From the NCBI GenBank assembly GCA_027704905.1, contig CM051005.1:26720245-26784244 (forward strand): DNA of 64,000 nt. Direction: 5' to 3'. This document shows, piece by piece, positions 48,055 through 60,344 of the stretch; position 1 is the first letter of the stretch, and every line of letters starts with the position of its first letter. The notes beneath the pieces are model-generated. The model ran no database searches. It saw nothing but the letters and a program-made list of their open reading frames with translations, and was not told where the DNA came from. The DNA comes from Muraenolepis orangiensis (taxonomy: Eukaryota > Chordata > Actinopteri > Gadiformes > Muraenolepididae). The position numbers and the translations under genes are program-made.

Positions 48055-48103
48055 TATGTGTGTTTGTGCGTCTGCGTGAGCGTGTGTGTGTGTTTGTGAG
48101 AGA
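47831..48103. repeat. TG-rich microsatellite
   Basis: TG runs with TTTGTG, TCTGTG and GCGTGC variants. Confidence 0.95.
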
Positions 48104-48171
48104 AAAGTGTGATTCACCATCTGAGGGGTGGTGGGGGTGGTCATGGGGTGGAGGTTCTCCTTGAACTCGTC

Positions 48172-48390
48172 TCAGACGCCCTTGACCTCTTGAAGGGCTG
48201 AGAGGAACGGGTCTGTTTCCACAAGCTCCATCACCAAAGACACAGCCGGGCTCACGCTCTCTACAGCGGTGCAGAGAGTTGTGCTTATTGTATTATTGGA
48301 TGTACCAAACGAGATGACAATAGCGTTTTTAAAACTCACTTCATGACCCACATTTATCTTCCACCTGCGTTTGAGAACATGTTTTAGCAT
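48172..48390 (-). CDS. unrecognised short open frame
   Basis: A 72-codon minus-strand frame with balanced composition ('EVSFKNAIVISFGTSNNTIS', 'LVMELVETDPFLSALQEVKG'). If a TGA near 48170 is read through, the frame goes on as 'DEFKENLHPMTTP'. I do not recognise a family; it may be a decayed piece of a transposon or processed gene. Confidence 0.2.
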   Translation of the reverse strand: MLKHVLKRRWKINVGHEVSFKNAIVISFGTSNNTISTTLCTAVESVSPAVSLVMELVETDPFLSALQEVKGV

Positions 48391-48464
48391 TAGCCACTAG
48401 ATGAATAAAAACCTTCTTTTGGTTGTTGCTTTTTATCCTGGCTTTGTTTATCGCTATTTTTGGT

Positions 48465-48545
48465 GCCTGTGTGTCTGTGTGTGTGTCTGTGTGTGTGTGT
48501 CTGTGTGTGTGTTTATGTGTGTTTGTGTGCCTGTGTGTGTGAGAG
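48465..48545. repeat. TG-rich microsatellite
   Basis: TG and TGTC repeats. Confidence 0.9.
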
Positions 48546-48599
48546 CTTCTCGCATCGTTCTAGTGAAGAGCATGTTCATTTATTAATTAGAATGACATT

Positions 48600-49020
48600 A
48601 AAATAGATAATGATGATCAGTCTGTATTTTTAGCTTAGTTCTCACTAAGAGTAGCCCAACACAAAGTGTTAAATATCACCGTTGCCTGTCAGTCATTGTA
48701 CATGTTCTGTTCTGTTCGGTGTCACTACAATACTGTACTGCATCAATACTACATTACCTAGTGATGTAGTATTGGACCATGTATAGTTACATGTTACACC
48801 CCACTGCACATTGGCATGTATATATTTGCATATTTGTCATTTGAACTACTGTTTATAAGGCCACCACAATATGTATATTACAATTATTTATTATTTTAAC
48901 CTGTTTGGTTTTGCATAATTTATATTTACAATTTGTTATGTCTTGAGTGTCTTGAGGATTGCTTCTAAATGTGTACTTGTATATTGACAATAAAGGCCTT
49001 CTGATTCTGAATGTGATTCT
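48600..49020 (+). mobile_element. LINE 3' UTR with TGATTCTG tail
   Basis: AT-rich 3' UTR ending 'cttgaggattgc', 'gacaataaaggcc' and 'ttctgattctga'. The end matches 8150-8220. The 5' border is uncertain. Confidence 0.55.
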
Positions 49021-49324
49021 GACAAGACAATGTTTCCATTAAGTTAAGGGCTGTGTGTTGGATTAGTGATGGCCTCACTGGATTAGTGGTGGCCTCACAT
49101 TCAGCCCACTATGAGTTTATTCTGTGTAATTCCTCATTACACAAACCTGGGTGGTATGATGGTAAGCCACATACACATTAAAAAACCTCCCATTCCAATG
49201 CATGCATACAGTACACTTTCAAACTGCCATACGTTTCTTCTTCTTCTTGTATTTTCTGTTGTTGCTAAATGGAGGGTCCTGGCATTCATCACCGGCCGCG
49301 AGTGTGTGTGTGTGTGTGTGAAAA

Positions 49325-49330
<6 letters not shown>
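49021..49330. other. unassigned sequence
   Basis: No recognised feature; the word 'ggattagtg.tggcctcac' is tandem at 49061-49100. Confidence 0.4.

Positions 49331-49400
<70 letters not shown>
49331..49400. repeat. (GA)n microsatellite
   Basis: About 34 GA units. Confidence 0.97.
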
Positions 49401-49403
<3 letters not shown>

Positions 49404-49579
49404 GATCGAGAGAGAGACTTGGTTTAGTTTAGTTTCTCTGGGTGGGAACTGCATCAGCCCGTTCTCACGCTTCCGCTTGCTTTACTTTTCTCTGAACACA
49501 AGAGGGTCCTTTTCCTGAAGCCTCTTTCTTTCTTTATTTCTTTCTCCCTCTCTCTCCTCCTACCCCCTCCCCTTGAAAT

Positions 49580-49876
<297 letters not shown>

Positions 49877-49959
49877 TGGAGGGAGAGAGAAGTGTGTGTG
49901 TGACAATGAGAACGTGCCTGGACTACAAGCCTCGCCATTTTCGACATCCAGTGCATTAC

Positions 49960-50315
49960 CCTGGTCTCTGGTCTCTGGTGGTCTCTTGTTTCTGGTGGTC
50001 TCTGGTCTCTGGTGGTCTCTGGTCTCTGGTGGTCTCTTGTCTCTGGTGGTCTCTTGTCTCTGGTGGTCTCTGGTCTCTGGTGGTCTCTTGTCTCTGGTGG
50101 TCTCTGGTCTCTGGTGGTCTCTTGTCTCTGGTGGTCTCTTGTCTCTTGTCTCTGGTGGACTCTTGTCTCTTGTCTCTGGTGGACTCTTGTCTCTGGTGGT
50201 CTCTGGTCTCTGGTGGTCTCTTGTCTCTGGTGGTCTCTTGTCTCTGGTGGTCTCTTGTCTCTGGTGGTCTCTTGTCTCTTGTCTCTGGTGGACTCTGGTG
50301 GTCACTTGTGGTCTC
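49960..50315. repeat. 17-bp minisatellite CTCTGGTGGTCTCTTGT, about 20 copies
   Basis: The unit alternates between ...CTCTTGT and ...CTCTGGT versions. One strand is strongly G/T. Frames open on both strands through it are not genes. Confidence 0.95.
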
Positions 50316-50767
50316 TGCGTTTTTCTTCCTTGAGACAATCAGAGCGTCTGTGGCGTGGCCCTTGTGTGTGTGTGTGTGTGAGCCGTGGTGTGTGTCTGAG
50401 AAGTGAGATTTATCACCCCGGTGGAGGAGGAGGCCATTGAATGAGGACCTGGGCAGATCAATAAGATAATCTTGTCTGATATAGCGTGTTGCATTCAGAA
50501 ACACCTCCGTGGACCATTGTTCTGTTTCCTTAACTCCTGAAGACAAACAATCTCTCATTGTTTTTTGTTTTGGCCTACACCTGGCACCCGGGGCAAATCT
50601 CCCCTTAAAAAAAGAAAACCAACCGCAATCGAGCGACCGCTGATTAAAACAGGAGATGTCCGAGAGACGTTTACTCTCAGCCTATTGATGAAGCTTGGGG
50701 CCTTGAACAAAAGGGAAGAGAGAGAGCAGGACATTGAGATGTAGACTGACTTGTGGTTTGAGATACG
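50316..50767. other. unassigned sequence
   Basis: No recognised feature. Confidence 0.4.
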
Positions 50768-51033
50768 TTGGGCCGCAGGATAGCTCTGTTTGTTGGGACT
50801 TGGGGCTTGGGAACCAGAAGGTCACCGGTTGAAGTCCCCGAAACACCTGGGCTGCACTAACTGCCGAGGCGCCCTTGAGCAAGGCACCAGACCCCCTGCA
50901 CTGCTCCCCGGGGGGCAGCTGTATATACAATAGCTGCCCACTGCTCCTGACACTAGGATGGGTTAAATGCAGAGAAACAAATTTCACTGTGTGTGTGTTT
51001 ACATGTATATGACCAATGAAGATAATTCAATCC
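50768..51033 (+). mobile_element. tRNA-derived SINE, copy 3, near full length
   Basis: The head has 'aggatagctctgtttgttgg' (A-box region) and 'ggttgaagtccc' (B-box region). The body reads 'cccttgagcaaggcacc', 'ctgctccccggggggcagc', 'actaggatgggttaaatgca' and the tail 'atgaccaatgaagataattc'. Same family as 6597 and 28545. Confidence 0.85.
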
Positions 51034-51689
51034 TCCAGATGTTGGTGATTATACGTGTGTGCGTAGGCAGTGGTAGGTAGCACTGTGACAGCCAGCTGTG
51101 ATCAAACCGCAGAATCAGACCAAGCAAAAGACGCCGGCCCCATCTGGAGTACATACTGTATATATAGTCAACTATAACGAGCTGCAATCTGCAATGCTTT
51201 GGAGCACCGCACAGCTCTCTATTAATAAGCAAACATCTGCTTCCTCTCCTCTCCTCTCCTCTCCCCCTTCTCTTTTCACATTTTACTACCCGTGATATAT
51301 TCCCCCCCCTGATTTTTTCTGGGGCATCTGCAAGCCGACGCTGCCCGGTGGTCGGGGTTTGGACCGCTAAACATTTAGCAGCTGTTGACCCAAAGGATAG
51401 AAGAGAGCCTCGGCAGCAAGAGACAACTGTTTACACGTTGCTCCCGTTTTGTACCATTTAATCATTACATTTTTTATGTGTTTGTTTTTTTGGGAGGCGT
51501 CTCTTTAGCGAATCCCCTATCTCACAAAGACAGACCCTCCTCCTTGCCGAGGGGAGGTTCTCAAACCAACAGATGTTTGGCGTATCAAGGAATCGATGTT
51601 GCACACAACGCAATCGCTGGTTCTGTTCTGATTATAACAACAAAGAGTTTGGAATTGTGTTACTGAAAGGGGGGGTGGGGGGGGGTTCT
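51034..51689. other. unassigned sequence
   Basis: A (CTCCT)n block at 51242-51266; otherwise nothing recognised. Confidence 0.4.
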
Positions 51690-52008
51690 AACTACTGCCC
51701 TCCCCATCCACATCCATCAGGCAACCACCCCACCATCCTTCAAACAACCACCCTACCATCCTTCAAACAGGCTCTCAAGACCCACCTCTTCAAACTGGCT
51801 TTCCCCTGCTAAACATCCCCCCCTCCATCCCATGACTTTACAATTTTAATTATACTTCATTTTATTTGTCATTCAAATTGTCATTTTTTTTAAATCGATT
51901 TTATCTGTCTAATTTTAATTTTTACAGCTATTCAATGATTTTACTGTACATGCAATTTTACCATGTCTGTAAAGCGCCTTGGGTGTCCAGAAAAGCACTA
52001 TATGAATG

Positions 52009-52047
<39 letters not shown>

Positions 52048-52065
52048 ATATTATTATTATTAACT
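51690..52065 (+). mobile_element. LINE 3' end with (ATT)n tail
   Basis: The coding end reads 'FKQALKTHLFKLAFPC' and is followed by an AT-rich 3' UTR with 'tgtctgtaaagcgccttgg' and 'aaagcactatatgaatg', then (TTA)n at 52010-52065. This is a common fish LINE ending; the family is not named here. The duplicated 'ccaccctaccatccttcaaa' at 51725-51770 is a small tandem repeat. Confidence 0.7.
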
Positions 52066-53222
<1,157 letters not shown>

Positions 53223-54240
53223 TATTATAGTGTGACGTGTGGGAGTGGGTTACCTGACAGCTCCTGGTTTACGTGACAGGCCAAAGACAGGTGGTTGGCG
53301 CCGCCCTGTACTTCCGTGTTCTGGGTATTTAAATTACTCACCCGGCAAACGCAGGTTGAACTGATTGCCTAGTGGTTTGTGGTTGCCGGCGGTGAAAGAC
53401 GTAATCGGTATAGCTTGATGCACCGTTTTTCCATTTTTAATATCTAGTCCAGTATCCTTCCACAGTACTCACAAGTATTGTGCTTTGTGCTTAAGGCGAT
53501 AGAGCAAGAGGGACGGACTTGCAACAAATGTGTCCAGTGTTTTAACTGGAGTTATAACAAGACTTATTAAACGTTTGTTTGGGTAAAAGGGAAATGTATA
53601 TGAATTGTTGTGTAGTAAATCTAAATGTGTTTGTGTATTAGATAGGAAGTTTATGTATGTTTCCTTTTGTTTCAGACATCTCTTGCAATCACTGTTTTTC
53701 CCATACTAAATGGTTATTGTGACGACACATACCGCTTAGATCACTAGTTAGACGGGACATTATTCTGTGTGCTTTGTGTGCATTGTGCTGCGTGTCTCAT
53801 GTGTGCATTGGGCTGTGTGTCTTATGTGTGCATTGTGCTGCGTGTTTTATGTGTGCATTGTGCTGCGTGTCTTATGTGTGCATTATTTTGTGTGCTTTAG
53901 GTGTGCATTGTTTTGAGTGTCTTTTGTTGAGTGCCCTCTTAGACGTGTGGTGCTCATCTTTGATTTGTTTTGTCTTGGTTATTTTGAACGTGTTCAGTCC
54001 ATGTGATTATGGGTGTGTCGTCTGTCACCTCTGTGCTGGGCCATGCCCATGTTTTATAGAACCCTGTGAGATTAAAGCCATTTTCTTTTGGTATACAGTC
54101 TTTTCCTCTCATTCATTAATTTGAACACCTTCTAGTGGGGAAACATTGGCTATGTATATTTAATTCCTCACAAGCTCATATTAAGGGTTTTACTCCTCCT
54201 ACCCAGAAGGTGGCGCTGTATAAATAAAGTAAGCCCTGGG
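53223..54240. other. unassigned; LTR-like features and a 25-bp minisatellite
   Basis: It starts TGTGACGTGTGGG, has a 'ggtatttaaat' TATA-like word at 53325 and 'attaaagcc' at 54072. This could be an old LTR, but no partner LTR or primer site is found. Six copies of a 25-base unit ('gtgtgcattgtgctgcgtgt' plus 'cttat') lie at 53776-53925. Confidence 0.35.
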
Positions 54241-55440
54241 CTTGTGTAGGTCACAATAGTAAGACAAATGACTGCTTGTATAGTAATTGATCATAACCAT
54301 AAACCATTCTGTTGCTAGATATTTCTCAAGAGAATATTTGTAAAGACAGCCGTGTGAAAGTGTGAAACTTGCAGTACAACATCGGCACGGAGCGCTATAA
54401 TTAATGCATGGTATATTCAATGTTCTCTCTCTCGGTCCTTTCCTTGACCTGGCTGTACATCCGGGGCAAAGCATTTTTTAAAGATCTTTTTTTGTTTGCC
54501 TCTCCAAGAGCCAGCAGGGGGGGGATATCCTGCTGGGAAAAACCCTAAAACACTCACCACTGATCACAAACCACATCCGAGTTGATCACGTTTCAACCGG
54601 AGCTCCGCAAAACAAGAGCCTCTAAATGTACCCTTTACAACATTAACAATTCTTGGGACTGAAATAACATTTTGGGGTTTGCTTACTTTTGTCAACTTTT
54701 CGGTCTGGTTTTGGAATAGCGGGTTAAAACGAGTGTTGTTTTGTGTTAAAAGTTTAGTTTCTTTTTGGGAACATCTGTCCAACTACAAACAAAATGTCCC
54801 TGTTTTTTTTTTGGCTACCAATAACTTGGCTTTAGATGTGAAAGCACCCGAAAAATGCTACCCACACAACTGTTTTTAGACAGATCTGTGATTTAATGGT
54901 TGATTGATTGACTTTCTTTAAATTAAACATTCAACATCCACTGAATTCCTCACTCAAAAGTGGGGGACTAAACTGAAAAGACAAACAAACAAAACCCTTC
55001 AAATTCAAAAGAGTGTCCAAAGAGTGGTTTTCCTATTTCTATGCACTCATGTTTTGTGGATATGTGTAAGTATCCTTCAGTGACGGTAATGGGGTTCTGT
55101 TGGTGCATTCTCATTCAAATGATGTATTACTTACTATTATTATGATTATTATCATGCACCTGCATGTCATTATGGAGAGCCCTGGTGCTGAGCATAAAGA
55201 AAGAAAAAAGAAAAAGAAAAAATAGCAGTCATCAGTAAACTTTCTGGAATATCCCTCAAACAGCTCCCCACACATTCTATCCCCGTTACCAGTTGGAATG
55301 GGAACATCAGGTTGATACTTAATATGTGGGTGGGTGAGCGGGAGGGGCTCAAGGAGCTTGTTGGCAGGCCAGACGCCATGCTTATCCAGTCAGCACATTA
55401 ACAGGGGGGTGAGGCTACAGAACACATGCAGAGGGGAGGG
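54241..55440. other. unassigned sequence
   Basis: About 1.2 kb with no supported coding frame or repeat family. Confidence 0.4.
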
Positions 55441-56360
55441 GGCTGTCACACACTCAAACACACAAGGTCGTAGGACTCAAATGCACGACCCCAGGAGACA
55501 GAGGTAAAGTATGAGAATTTCATTCAGATTCCAAAAACATTTCCTCAGTATGAGATTCAAAATTCAAGATGACTCTATTTATCCCGAGGGAAATGAAGGT
55601 GCAACAGTTGAAACAAGGGGAATACTAATGCACACAGTATACTAATACCTAAAAACTAAATAACAACAAACTAAACTAAACTAGTATAAACAAAATATAA
55701 CTAAATGAAATCTAAATGTATTGACAGATGAATTGCACAATTTACAGTATTATTACAGTAATACGTAGGTATATACAATATACAACAATACGTATAGTGC
55801 AAATTGGCAGTAATAAAATACTAATAAATAACCAAAAAATAATAACAGTGCGTTGACCTCAGGTCACTGAGTCTCCACTGTCCCTCTCACGACCCGAGGT
55901 AGATGAATTAAAGAGTCTGATGGCCACAGGAAGAAAGGACTTCCTGTGGCGTTCTGTGGTACACCTGGGTGGAATGGGATCACAAACAATGGGATCACAA
56001 ACAAACTATCACAAAAAATACCGCAACTAAGGTTGTCAGAAAGTATCAACGGAAAATCCCTCACAAAATGAGGAACAAAAACTTACTGGAACAAACACTC
56101 GGGAGCATGAATCAGGCTTGAAACCAGAGAGAAAAACACTGTTACGCTACTGACATCACGACAGGACAAGACCAACTGGCACCAGACAAGGAGAAACTGG
56201 AGGATATAAACATGAGGTAACAAGGAACAGGTGGAAACAGGAGGGAGTCAAGGGACCTGGAATGAGACACAACAGGTGAGTACCAAAATAAAACAGGAAG
56301 TGGGAGACAAGACAAAAATGACTTAATAAAACATGAAACATGACAACATTTATGACGAGA
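55441..56360. repeat. unclassified repeat flanking a Rex1-like LINE
   Basis: The parts at 55441-55550 and 55975-56360 have a repeat-like look ('gacaaaaatgacttaataaaa', 'atgaaacatgacaac', 'ggtgagtaccaaaataaa') common in fish genomes. I have no second copy in this window to confirm a family. Confidence 0.3.
55552..55970 (-). mobile_element. Rex1-like LINE 3' end
   Basis: On the minus strand the last codons read 'ERHRKSFLPVAIRLFNSS', the Rex1/Babar-type C-terminal block. An A/T-rich 3' UTR of about 300 bases follows, ending 'cttgaattttgaatc'. It is strongly 5'-truncated. Confidence 0.7.
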
Positions 56361-56504
56361 CACAACTGGGGCAGCTTCAAGGTAAAGGCACCGCCCTCCT
56401 CCTCTTTAGTGTTATTGTTGCTGGTGTCCTGAGCGATTCATTGATTACTCAATTTCTTTGTATTTTTACCATTTATTTGTACTTTTTGTTTAGTAACTTT
56501 GTTA
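56361..56504. other. unassigned, probably L2 3' UTR upstream part
   Basis: T-rich sequence leading into the L2 tail. Confidence 0.35.
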
Positions 56505-56646
56505 CTGTACTTTGTACTACTCTTATTGTTGTGAAGAATTCATACCGCGGGAGTGAATGGGGAGTAAACATTCCATTGTACTTGTTACACACTGCAAATA
56601 TAAATAATCTATCTTATCTATCCATCTATCTAACTCTCTATCACCG

Positions 56647-56678
<32 letters not shown>

Positions 56679-56680
56679 TT
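56505..56680 (+). mobile_element. L2-type LINE 3' tail and (CTGT)n
   Basis: 'ttcataccgcgggagtg', 'atggggagtaaacattcc' and 'ttgtacttgtta' identify the tail. It runs into TATC-rich repeats and (CTGT)n at 56648-56680. Confidence 0.75.
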
Positions 56681-57459
56681 CTGTCCGCATTTATCCATCT
56701 AATATGTCTGTCTGTATATCTATCTCACAACACACACGTGACTGTTGCGACTAAGCGCAGCAGCCGCCACACACGGCGACATCATAAACTATGATGTGGC
56801 GACATTCATACACAAACAAACAACAGCCAAACAACAAACACCCAGGCTACACGTCCGCAAGACCTTTTTTCCCCTTTTGATGCTAATTGTCTCTTATTAT
56901 TCCCTATTACCCCCCCTCCTGTTTCCACACGCTGCCACTGGTGTCGCAGACCTTATGAAGTCATTAATTTCGCACAGTTGGCTGCTTTGATTTGTCATGT
57001 GCTCTTTGGAAGGCTCGGCTAAAAGCCACACGCTAATGAGCGCCAGTGAATGTTAATGTAAATGTTAATGTAAATGTTATCCTCCGCAATACGGTTCCAG
57101 GATTTGATAAACAGCGATGTCTCGCTAGATTGTTTTGTTGAGTTTTTCTGTGTGTGTGTGTGTGTGCATTTGTGTGTGTGGCACCTTACCTAATGTAGCG
57201 TTAAAGTCCCAATTCATTGTAAGCAGGCTGTCAGCGGCTAAACTAGAGGAATCAGAGTGAACGACTGCATCACCACAGAGCAGAGCGGGTCAGGGCACCG
57301 AAGCTTGTTCTCTGGGAAACTTGCAGTGCTCCGTGGGCAAAGTCAATCAAGGGGAGTTTGCGTGACATATGTCTGAGTTTGCGTGACGGACATGGACTTT
57401 CTTCCTATGTCAATTCACCTGGTATGATCGAATACACAGATACTAAATTTTGAATGCGT
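56681..57459. other. unassigned sequence
   Basis: No supported coding frame. The word 'aatgttaatgta' is tandem at 57048-57076. Confidence 0.4.
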
Positions 57460-57755
57460 GTTGTGGAGTGTGTGTGGTTGGTGGCTGGTTTAAAGCAGCC
57501 TCTGGTCTGAATTGGACTGATTGGCTGGTGAGGCTGCACACCTGTGGGTCATTGTTAATAAAGGCTCACAGGTTAAAACAGCCACCACCACACACAACGG
57601 AGTAGAGAGCTCTAGCATGTTCCATCTGCTTTGTTCACAACTATTCAAACTATTCAAATAAACCAGATTCCTCTTCACCCTGTGTCCTTGTCTTCGGGAG
57701 GAGCCCTCAAGAAGCCATGTTAATGGCCAGTGGCAGTGTCGTCTGCTACACGTGT
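57460..57755 (+). repeat. LTR-like dispersed repeat R2, fullest copy
   Basis: It begins 'tgttgtggagtgtgtgtgg' and 'ggtggctggtttaaa', has an inner inverted match 'ttaaaacagccaccaccac', then 'gagctctagcatg', 'aaataaaccagattcctc' (AATAAA as possible polyadenylation signal), 'gggaggagccctcaag' and 'ggcagtgtcgtctgctaca'. The TG...ACA ends, AATAAA and a downstream GTGGCAGCG word suggest an LTR with its primer-site edge. The class remains unproved. Confidence 0.5.
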
Positions 57756-57883
57756 GGATGTAAGACGTGTTTGAATTTGTCATTGCAATGACAATATTGG
57801 GGCAACTTCAATGAGTGTGATAACATGAAATGTCATCGGCATGAATAACAACTAATGTTATTTGATTTGAAAGGAAATGAGCG

Positions 57884-58170
57884 ATTCAAGATTCAAGATT
57901 TGAGGTTTATTTTGTCTACAACACTATACTCCTATACTAAAAATACTGTACAAAATAACAATAACAATAAAAACAATAATTAAGTATATATATGATATAT
58001 ACATATGTTGAATTGTGCAAAAAGCATTTTAAAGTGCCAGTAGTGCAGCAGCATCATGAATACAGTGCAGTACAGTACATGCAGTAGCTGTAATGAGTCC
58101 AGAAAGTCCAGCAAAAGTATGATAGTGTATGATGGTGTATGATGTAATATGGATAAAAATATTATGATAG
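57884..58170 (-). mobile_element. L2-type LINE 3' UTR
   Basis: Starts with tandem 'gattcaa' at 57885 and contains 'aaagtgccagtagtgcagca', 'tgagtccagaaagtccagca' and 'atgatagtggc', the family's 3' UTR read in reverse. Confidence 0.8.
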
Positions 58171-58274
58171 TGGCTGCCCTCTAGTGTATACTGGGAGTAC
58201 AGTGTATTTAAACAGTAACGACCATATATATCTATAGGCCTACAGCAATACAACAATGATCATAACCCATTCAC

Positions 58275-58586
58275 TTAAAGGGGAACTTTGCCGCTTTTCA
58301 TACTTATCTCCATCCCTCCCCATTATGGATAAAGTGTGGGGGAAAAAAATGCCTGCAGTGGTTGCCGATGCTCTCTGTGTATCTCTGGGGACAGCTCAGC
58401 ACCGATGCTAAATGCTAAAAAGATTATGCATCATCCAACAGAAAGCAGTAGCACGGAGATAGGGGGGGGGGGGGGGGTAAGCAACATGGAGCAATGGTAA
58501 ACATTGTTCATTTGTGTAATTTCAATGTGGGTTACCACATTGAAATTACACGAAGCGGGTTGAAAAGTGACAAATTTCCCCTTTAA
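58275..58586. mobile_element. TTAA-flanked MITE (piggyBac/Kolobok type)
   Basis: TTAA at 58275-58278 and 58583-58586. The ends read TTAAAGGGGAACTTTGCC and, inverted, TTAAAGGGGAAATTTGTC, and the similarity continues into 'CTTTTCA'. There is no coding sequence in the 312 bp. A perfect 17-bp hairpin sits near the right end (58514-58551). A TTAA target is used by the piggyBac and Kolobok superfamilies; the ends alone do not decide between them. Confidence 0.8.
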
Positions 58587-58734
58587 CAACAAATACAATT
58601 ATTTTCCAAATTCTTAGAAAATATATGAGTTATTAATAAGCTTAATATATTTCTGCACATATCTCATATCTACTCTATAAGTAATTTATCTTCTACCTGT
58701 TTTTATACGGAAACGCGGCTGTCCTCTGTGATTC
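58587..58734. other. unassigned sequence
   Basis: Short AT-rich stretch. Confidence 0.4.
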
Positions 58735-60182
58735 CTGTCTCAACATTGCTCATCTAATCTGGAATTTCTCACTATCACCCTTTTTACTTGCCGAGGGAAA
58801 TCTCCGCTATTCTCATGTCGGCGGTTTTCATCCAACCACGGGCTGATGCGAACATCGCATTGGACAAACTTTACACTGAAGTGAGCAAACTTCAGAATCG
58901 CTAATCCGAGGGAGTCCCCATTGTAGCGGGGGACTTTAAACACTGCAATTTAAAAAATATATTACCAAAATACTATCAACACATCTCATGTCTGACCAGA
59001 CAGAACAAAACTCTTGATCACTGACATACCACCATTAAGCACGTTTCGGGCTGTTGCGTGGCCGGCATTCGGCAAATCAGACCATGCCTCCGTGCTTCAA
59101 CTTCCCGCTTAAAAGCAGAAGTTGAAGTCCACGTCCACAGTTGTAAAGAACATGCGTCGCTGGCCAGACGATGCCATACTACACCTGCAGGGGGGGCTAG
59201 AAATCACTGACTGGAGTGTATTCAAGACCACTGACCTTGTATGCAGATCATCTCACAGCATACATTAACAGGCTAGTGGAAGAATGCATCCCGACCAGGT
59301 CTGTTCATCATTTCCAGTCTTGCATTGAATGTCAGCAAGAGCAAGGACTTCAGGAGGCACCAGGGCACCCACTCCACCATCAGCCTCGACAGGACACGGA
59401 TGGAAGCAGCTGACCACTTCCGTTTCCTGGGTCTACAGATTTCTGATGACCTGGCGTAGACACGAAACACGGAGGTCATGCTGAAGAAGGCACACCAGCA
59501 CCTCTATGCTCTGCAGAGCCTCAGAAAAAGCGACATAGGCCAGAGGTGGCGAGTGAACGTGGCACCGTAGAGAGCGGCCTGATGGGTGGCGTCACTGTGT
59601 GGTACAGTAACACCACTGCACGGGACAAGAAAGCCATCCAGAGGGTTGTGAGGACGGCAGAAAAGATCATCAGGTGTGCACTTCCATGCATTGAGGAGAT
59701 CTTTAGGACCAGATGTCGGAAGGACTGCAGTCATAAAGGACTGCAACCACCCTGGGCACCATCTCTACCGTCTGGTCGCTGGTTGCGCAGCATCCGTACA
59801 AGTACTACCAGGTTTAAGGATAGTTTTTATCCACAGGCAGTGCGCCTACTGAACTGCTAGGATTGCTGCCACTTTCATAACATATTCATTACCATTACAC
59901 TTACATACTTTGCTGGACTTTCTGGACTCATCACTGTACTGCATTGTATTCATGATGCTGCTGCACTACTGGCACTTTAAATGCTTTTGAAACATTTTTG
60001 TAAAAAAAACATGTACATATAATTTAAGTCACTTTGCTGCTTTTTTATTTGGTTTATTTTATTGCATATATAAATTTTATTTTCATGGTGTTTTTAAGAT
60101 TTATACTGTGGGAAGGAATGGGGAGTAAGCGTTTCTTGTTCAAATGGCATATAACATCTTGTATCTTGTATCTTGTATCTAT
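58735..60182 (+). mobile_element. L2-type LINE with endonuclease part and RT deletion
   Basis: This is the only copy with endonuclease sequence. Blocks read 'ADANIALDKLYTEVSKLQNR', 'EGVPIVAGDFKHCNL', 'LPKYYQHISC' and 'TRQNKTLDH' (the C-terminal half of the AP-like endonuclease). Near 59300-59330 it jumps to the thumb region ('FRFLGLQISDDLA', 'KAHQHLYALQSLRKSDIG') and ends 'STTRFKDSFYPQAVRLLNC' at 59858. The 3' UTR ends in CTTGTAT repeats at 60158-60180. The RT palm is deleted and several stops and frameshifts occur. Confidence 0.8.
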
Positions 60183-60344
60183 CTAAAACATGGGCTGGCA
60201 CTACAGCGTAGAAATTGATAAGCTGGCCGACAACAAGCTGGCTCTTATTCTGCATGACCTCCATTACAGCTCCAATAGGTTGTTGTTTCTCCTCCCACCC
60301 ACAGTATCCAATTGAAACTATTGATTTAGCTTTGCGGTGTGGAG
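60183..60344. other. unassigned sequence
   Basis: No recognised feature. Confidence 0.4.

Noticed and set aside
56333..56794. 153-codon frame with a hydrophobic helix-like start
   Set aside because: It runs through an L2 tail and CTGT/TATC simple repeats.
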